The position numbers were made by a program, and so were the translations under genes. Shown here piece by piece: positions 11,050-12,937 of a DNA stretch of 12,937 nucleotides; position 1 is the first letter of the stretch; every line of letters starts with the position of its first letter. The stretch is taken from the NCBI GenBank assembly GCA_035384565.1, contig DAOOIT010000108.1:1-12937 (forward strand). The letters are read 5' to 3'. The notes below the pieces were generated by a model. That model was not told the DNA's origin. It worked only from the letters and a program-made list of their open reading frames with translations, and searched no databases. This DNA comes from Planctomycetota bacterium (GTDB lineage Bacteria > Planctomycetota > PUPC01 > DSUN01).

Positions 11050-12937
11050 TCACCTCACCTTCACCTTCAGCGCCTTCGTCGTGTCGTTGCCCAGGATGTC
11101 AATCACCTTGACGACCACCGTGTAGTCGCCGGGGGCCTCGTAGGTGTGGCTGGCCTCCTTCTCGAGCCCCTTGCTCCTGCGCGTGCGATACGTCTGCCAC
11201 TCGTTGTGGAACGTGTCGCCCTTGAAATCCCAGTCCACCGCCCAGTAGTCAACCCACTGCTCCCAGTGGCGCACGGCCCTTCGCACCTCCTCCGACACGT
11301 CGTCGGGCGGAATCACGAAGTCGGTCAAGGCCAGGGTCGCCTTGCGCTTCTCCACCTTCGTCGCCACCGACAGCGCGGCCAGCTCGAAGAACTTGATGTC
11401 CCCCTGCTCGACGGCCCGCGGATCCATCACGTCGCGCGGGATGCGCAGGAAGCGCATCTGTATCTTCGCCGCCGCCGCCTGCTGCTTCGCCATCTCGTTG
11501 ATCTCGAAGGCGAACTCCCAGCCCAACACATCCACCGCATTCGTCGTCGGCGCGTCCTGGCCCGTGCCCACGGCCTTGCGGAACTCCGCCGCGATGCTCC
11601 GCACGTCGCTCAGGCTCACCGGCGCATCCACCGTGCCCACATGCACCATCCGCCCCTCCCGCACCCCGTGGAGCCACGAGTAGCCCTGCACCGGCTTCGC
11701 GTGATACAGCTTCAGGATGAACTCCGTATAGGCCCTCTGCACTTCTGCCCCATTTGTGGGCGGGGCCTCCGTTGTGGGCGGGGCCTCCGTGCCCCGCGTC
11801 TTCTCTTCTCTCTCCTCGCGGGGGACAGAGCCCCCGCCCACAATCTCAGACCCTTTGGCGTCTTCCGCGTGTTTCGCGGGCATTTCTTCATTTCCCATCC
11901 CGTCTCCCGCCTTGCTCGTCCGTTTCCCCTCTTCTGCCCCATTCGCCTGATTCGCGCGATTCGCGGTCCCCTCTTCTTCACTCCGCACTCCGCACTCCGC
12001 ACTCCGCACTCCGAACTCCCCCGCCTGCCACGCCTGCCGCTCGTACTTCCCCAGGTTCTGCACCACGAACGGCCTCACCCCCTCGATCTGGAGAAGCCGC
12101 TTCCGCGTCGTGTGGATCGCAAACCGGCTCAAATCGCACGCGATCCACCGCCGACCCAGCTTCTCCGCCACCACCGCCGTCGTCCCGCTCCCGCAGAAAC
12201 AGTCCAGCACCAAATCCCCCTCGTTCGACGACGCCTTGATGATGCGCTCGAGCAAAGCCTCAGGTTTCTGTGTGGGGAAGGTAACAGCTTCCTTGCCACC
12301 CTTCACCATCGGTATGTCTTGCCACAGATTCGCCAGTGGCACACCCTCTTGCTCATCCAGGTAAACCTTGAGCTTCGGTATGCCTGCCGAGTTCCAGAAG
12401 ATCCTGCCCTCGGCCTCAAGCTGCCGCATCTTCTCGATTGTGTATGACCAGTGGCGGCCGCTACGAGGGCGAACCCCCTTCCACTCGTAATCCGCCTTTG
12501 TCCCCTTTCTGTCGCCCGGGGCCATCAGGTCCGAGAGCGCGTACCGCCGGCCGCTGTCATCTACATTGCCATACGCTTTTCTCAGCCTCTCCTCGCTGTA
12601 AGGCAGGAACTGCGGTACCCATGTCGGTTTCTCGCCCTTCGAGTAGAAGAGGATCGTGTCGGTTACCACCGCCAGCGTGGTCCCCGCCTTGTTTGAGTCT
12701 TTTCTCTTCCAGATTATCTCGCTCTGGAAACGGTCCACACCGAAGACCTCATCCAGTACCGCCTTCGCGTAGAAGCTCACATGCCAGTCGAGGTGCACAT
12801 AGAGGCTCCCGCTCTCAGCCAAACACTCGTGCAAGAGCACAACAGTATGGTGGAACCACTCCAGGTATGAATCAAGTCCCTTCCCCCACGTATCCCGATA
12901 TGCCTTCTGCTCGATGATGGAGGGTTCTTTGGTGAAG
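11050..12937 (-). CDS. mod: Type III DNA methyltransferase, Mod subunit (5' end outside window)
   Basis: Partial gene: the frame is open to the window edge (visible from 12936), so the true start and the DPPY motif IV lie outside. Counting from the first visible codon, QKAYRDTWGKGLDSYLEW (10-27) and SLYVHLDWH (44-52) are typical of type III Mod proteins. TFPTQKPEALLERII (219-233) is motif X, and LDCFCGSGTT (244-253) is motif I, which binds S-adenosylmethionine. With motif I after motif IV this is a beta-class amino-methyltransferase, most likely N6-adenine. Mod recognises the target site and methylates one strand; with Res it restricts. About 90 residues (309-398) are a low-complexity insert made of a heptamer repeat, a 9-mer repeat and REP sequence, breaking a link between KYERQAW and AYTEFILKLY that I expect to be direct. 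The C-terminal region (from about 400) ends in an immunoglobulin-like HTYEAPGDYTVVVKV stretch. GTG 12840 is internal, not the start. Confidence 0.92.
   Translation of the reverse strand, partial: FTKEPSIIEQKAYRDTWGKGLDSYLEWFHHTVVLLHECLAESGSLYVHLDWHVSFYAKAVLDEVFGVDRFQSEIIWKRKDSNKAGTTLAVVTDTILFYSKGEKPTWVPQFLPYSEERLRKAYGNVDDSGRRYALSDLMAPGDRKGTKADYEWKGVRPRSGRHWSYTIEKMRQLEAEGRIFWNSAGIPKLKVYLDEQEGVPLANLWQDIPMVKGGKEAVTFPTQKPEALLERIIKASSNEGDLVLDCFCGSGTTAVVAEKLGRRWIACDLSRFAIHTTRKRLLQIEGVRPFVVQNLGKYERQAWQAGEFGVRSAECGVRSEEEGTANRANQANGAEEGKRTSKAGDGMGNEEMPAKHAEDAKGSEIVGGGSVPREEREEKTRGTEAPPTTEAPPTNGAEVQRAYTEFILKLYHAKPVQGYSWLHGVREGRMVHVGTVDAPVSLSDVRSIAAEFRKAVGTGQDAPTTNAVDVLGWEFAFEINEMAKQQAAAAKIQMRFLRIPRDVMDPRAVEQGDIKFFELAALSVATKVEKRKATLALTDFVIPPDDVSEEVRRAVRHWEQWVDYWAVDWDFKGDTFHNEWQTYRTRRSKGLEKEASHTYEAPGDYTVVVKVIDILGNDTTKALKVKVR
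11756..11841. repeat. REP arm plus complete 68-bp BIME inside mod
   Basis: A truncated arm (GTGG, GCGGGGC, CTCCGT; 11756-11772) is followed by a complete element at 11774-11841: GTGG, GCGGGGC, CTCCGT, GCCCCGC, a 20-nt spacer, GCGGGGG, ACAGAG, CCCCCGC, CCAC. It is read through in mod as a Gly/Pro/Glu/Arg-rich stretch (VGGGSVPREE...EAPPTTEAPPT) with no stop. Confidence 0.9.
11941..11967. repeat. Three imperfect 9-bp tandem units in mod
   Basis: ATTCGCCTG, ATTCGCGCG, ATTCGCGGT. The period is divisible by three, so copy-number change would keep the mod frame. Confidence 0.75.
11980..12014. repeat. Heptanucleotide tandem repeat in mod (possible phase-variation tract)
   Basis: Four perfect ACTCCGC units (11980-12007) and a fifth with one change (ACTCCGA, 12008-12014). 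Read from the - strand it encodes FGVRSAECGVRS in Mod, directly after the catalytic domain. Seven is not divisible by three. Gain of one unit would bring the TGA at 11980-11978 into frame. Loss of one unit would move translation into a frame that stops at 11712. Confidence 0.85.

Noticed and set aside
10207..11841. The repeats as a CRISPR array
   Set aside because: Units are palindromic pairs scattered inside and between genes, with irregular distances and no unique spacers of constant size between successive units. No cas gene is present.
10789..12447. A 552-codon + strand frame across the repeats and mod
   Set aside because: It is the antisense of mod plus palindromes. Mod is supported by motifs in the other direction.
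12438..12937. A 159-codon + strand frame at the right edge
   Set aside because: It is antisense to the conserved start of the visible Mod sequence, and the product has no recognisable features.

Overview
The window looks like a chromosomal stretch from a high-GC bacterium, probably a planctomycete or a close relative. The evidence is the sequence style of RpoC, the high GC, the dense palindromic repeats, and an RpsL that carries arginine at position 88. The lineage call is an inference from family resemblance, because no search could be run. The centre holds a compact housekeeping block on the + strand, rpoC-rpsL-rpsG (2192-7229). It has its own sigma70-type promoter (2087-2115) and a strong hairpin terminator (7266-7297). 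The usual partners are not adjacent: rpoB does not lie directly upstream, and fusA does not follow rpsG.

The left flank (1-2086) is a repeat-rich region built around a two-gene MNT nucleotidyltransferase / HEPN cassette (709-1409). The cassette has its own promoter and Shine-Dalgarno site. It is bracketed by two near-identical direct repeats of about 470 bp (52-521 and 1549-2014). These repeats contain GTAG-headed REP hairpins, one complete inverted pair per copy, and a perfect 15-bp palindrome. Recombination between the direct repeats would remove the cassette and leave one repeat upstream of rpoC.

The right flank (7315-12937, all genes on the - strand) is a type III restriction-modification locus. 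It contains mod (11050 to beyond the window edge) and res (7315-9891). Between them lie a REP-associated tyrosine transposase (RAYT, 10303-10806) and a small DUF2283 gene (9938-10135). The RAYT is framed by 68-bp bipartite palindromes: two inverted 24-nt REPs (GTGG plus a 7-bp stem and 6-nt loop) separated by a 20-nt pyrimidine-rich spacer. There are four complete copies plus solo and partial ones. Copies also sit inside the open reading frames of res (9562-9585) and mod (11756-11841) without breaking either frame.

The mod gene also carries a roughly 90-codon insert between its catalytic domain and its C-terminal domain. The insert is made of REP sequence, a 9-bp repeat and a heptanucleotide tandem repeat (11980-12014). 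Loss or gain of one heptamer would truncate Mod, so this may be a phase-variable type III system. Taken together, the window shows a conserved translation/transcription block with a probable toxin-antitoxin or defence cassette on one side and a restriction system colonised by a REP-RAYT element on the other.
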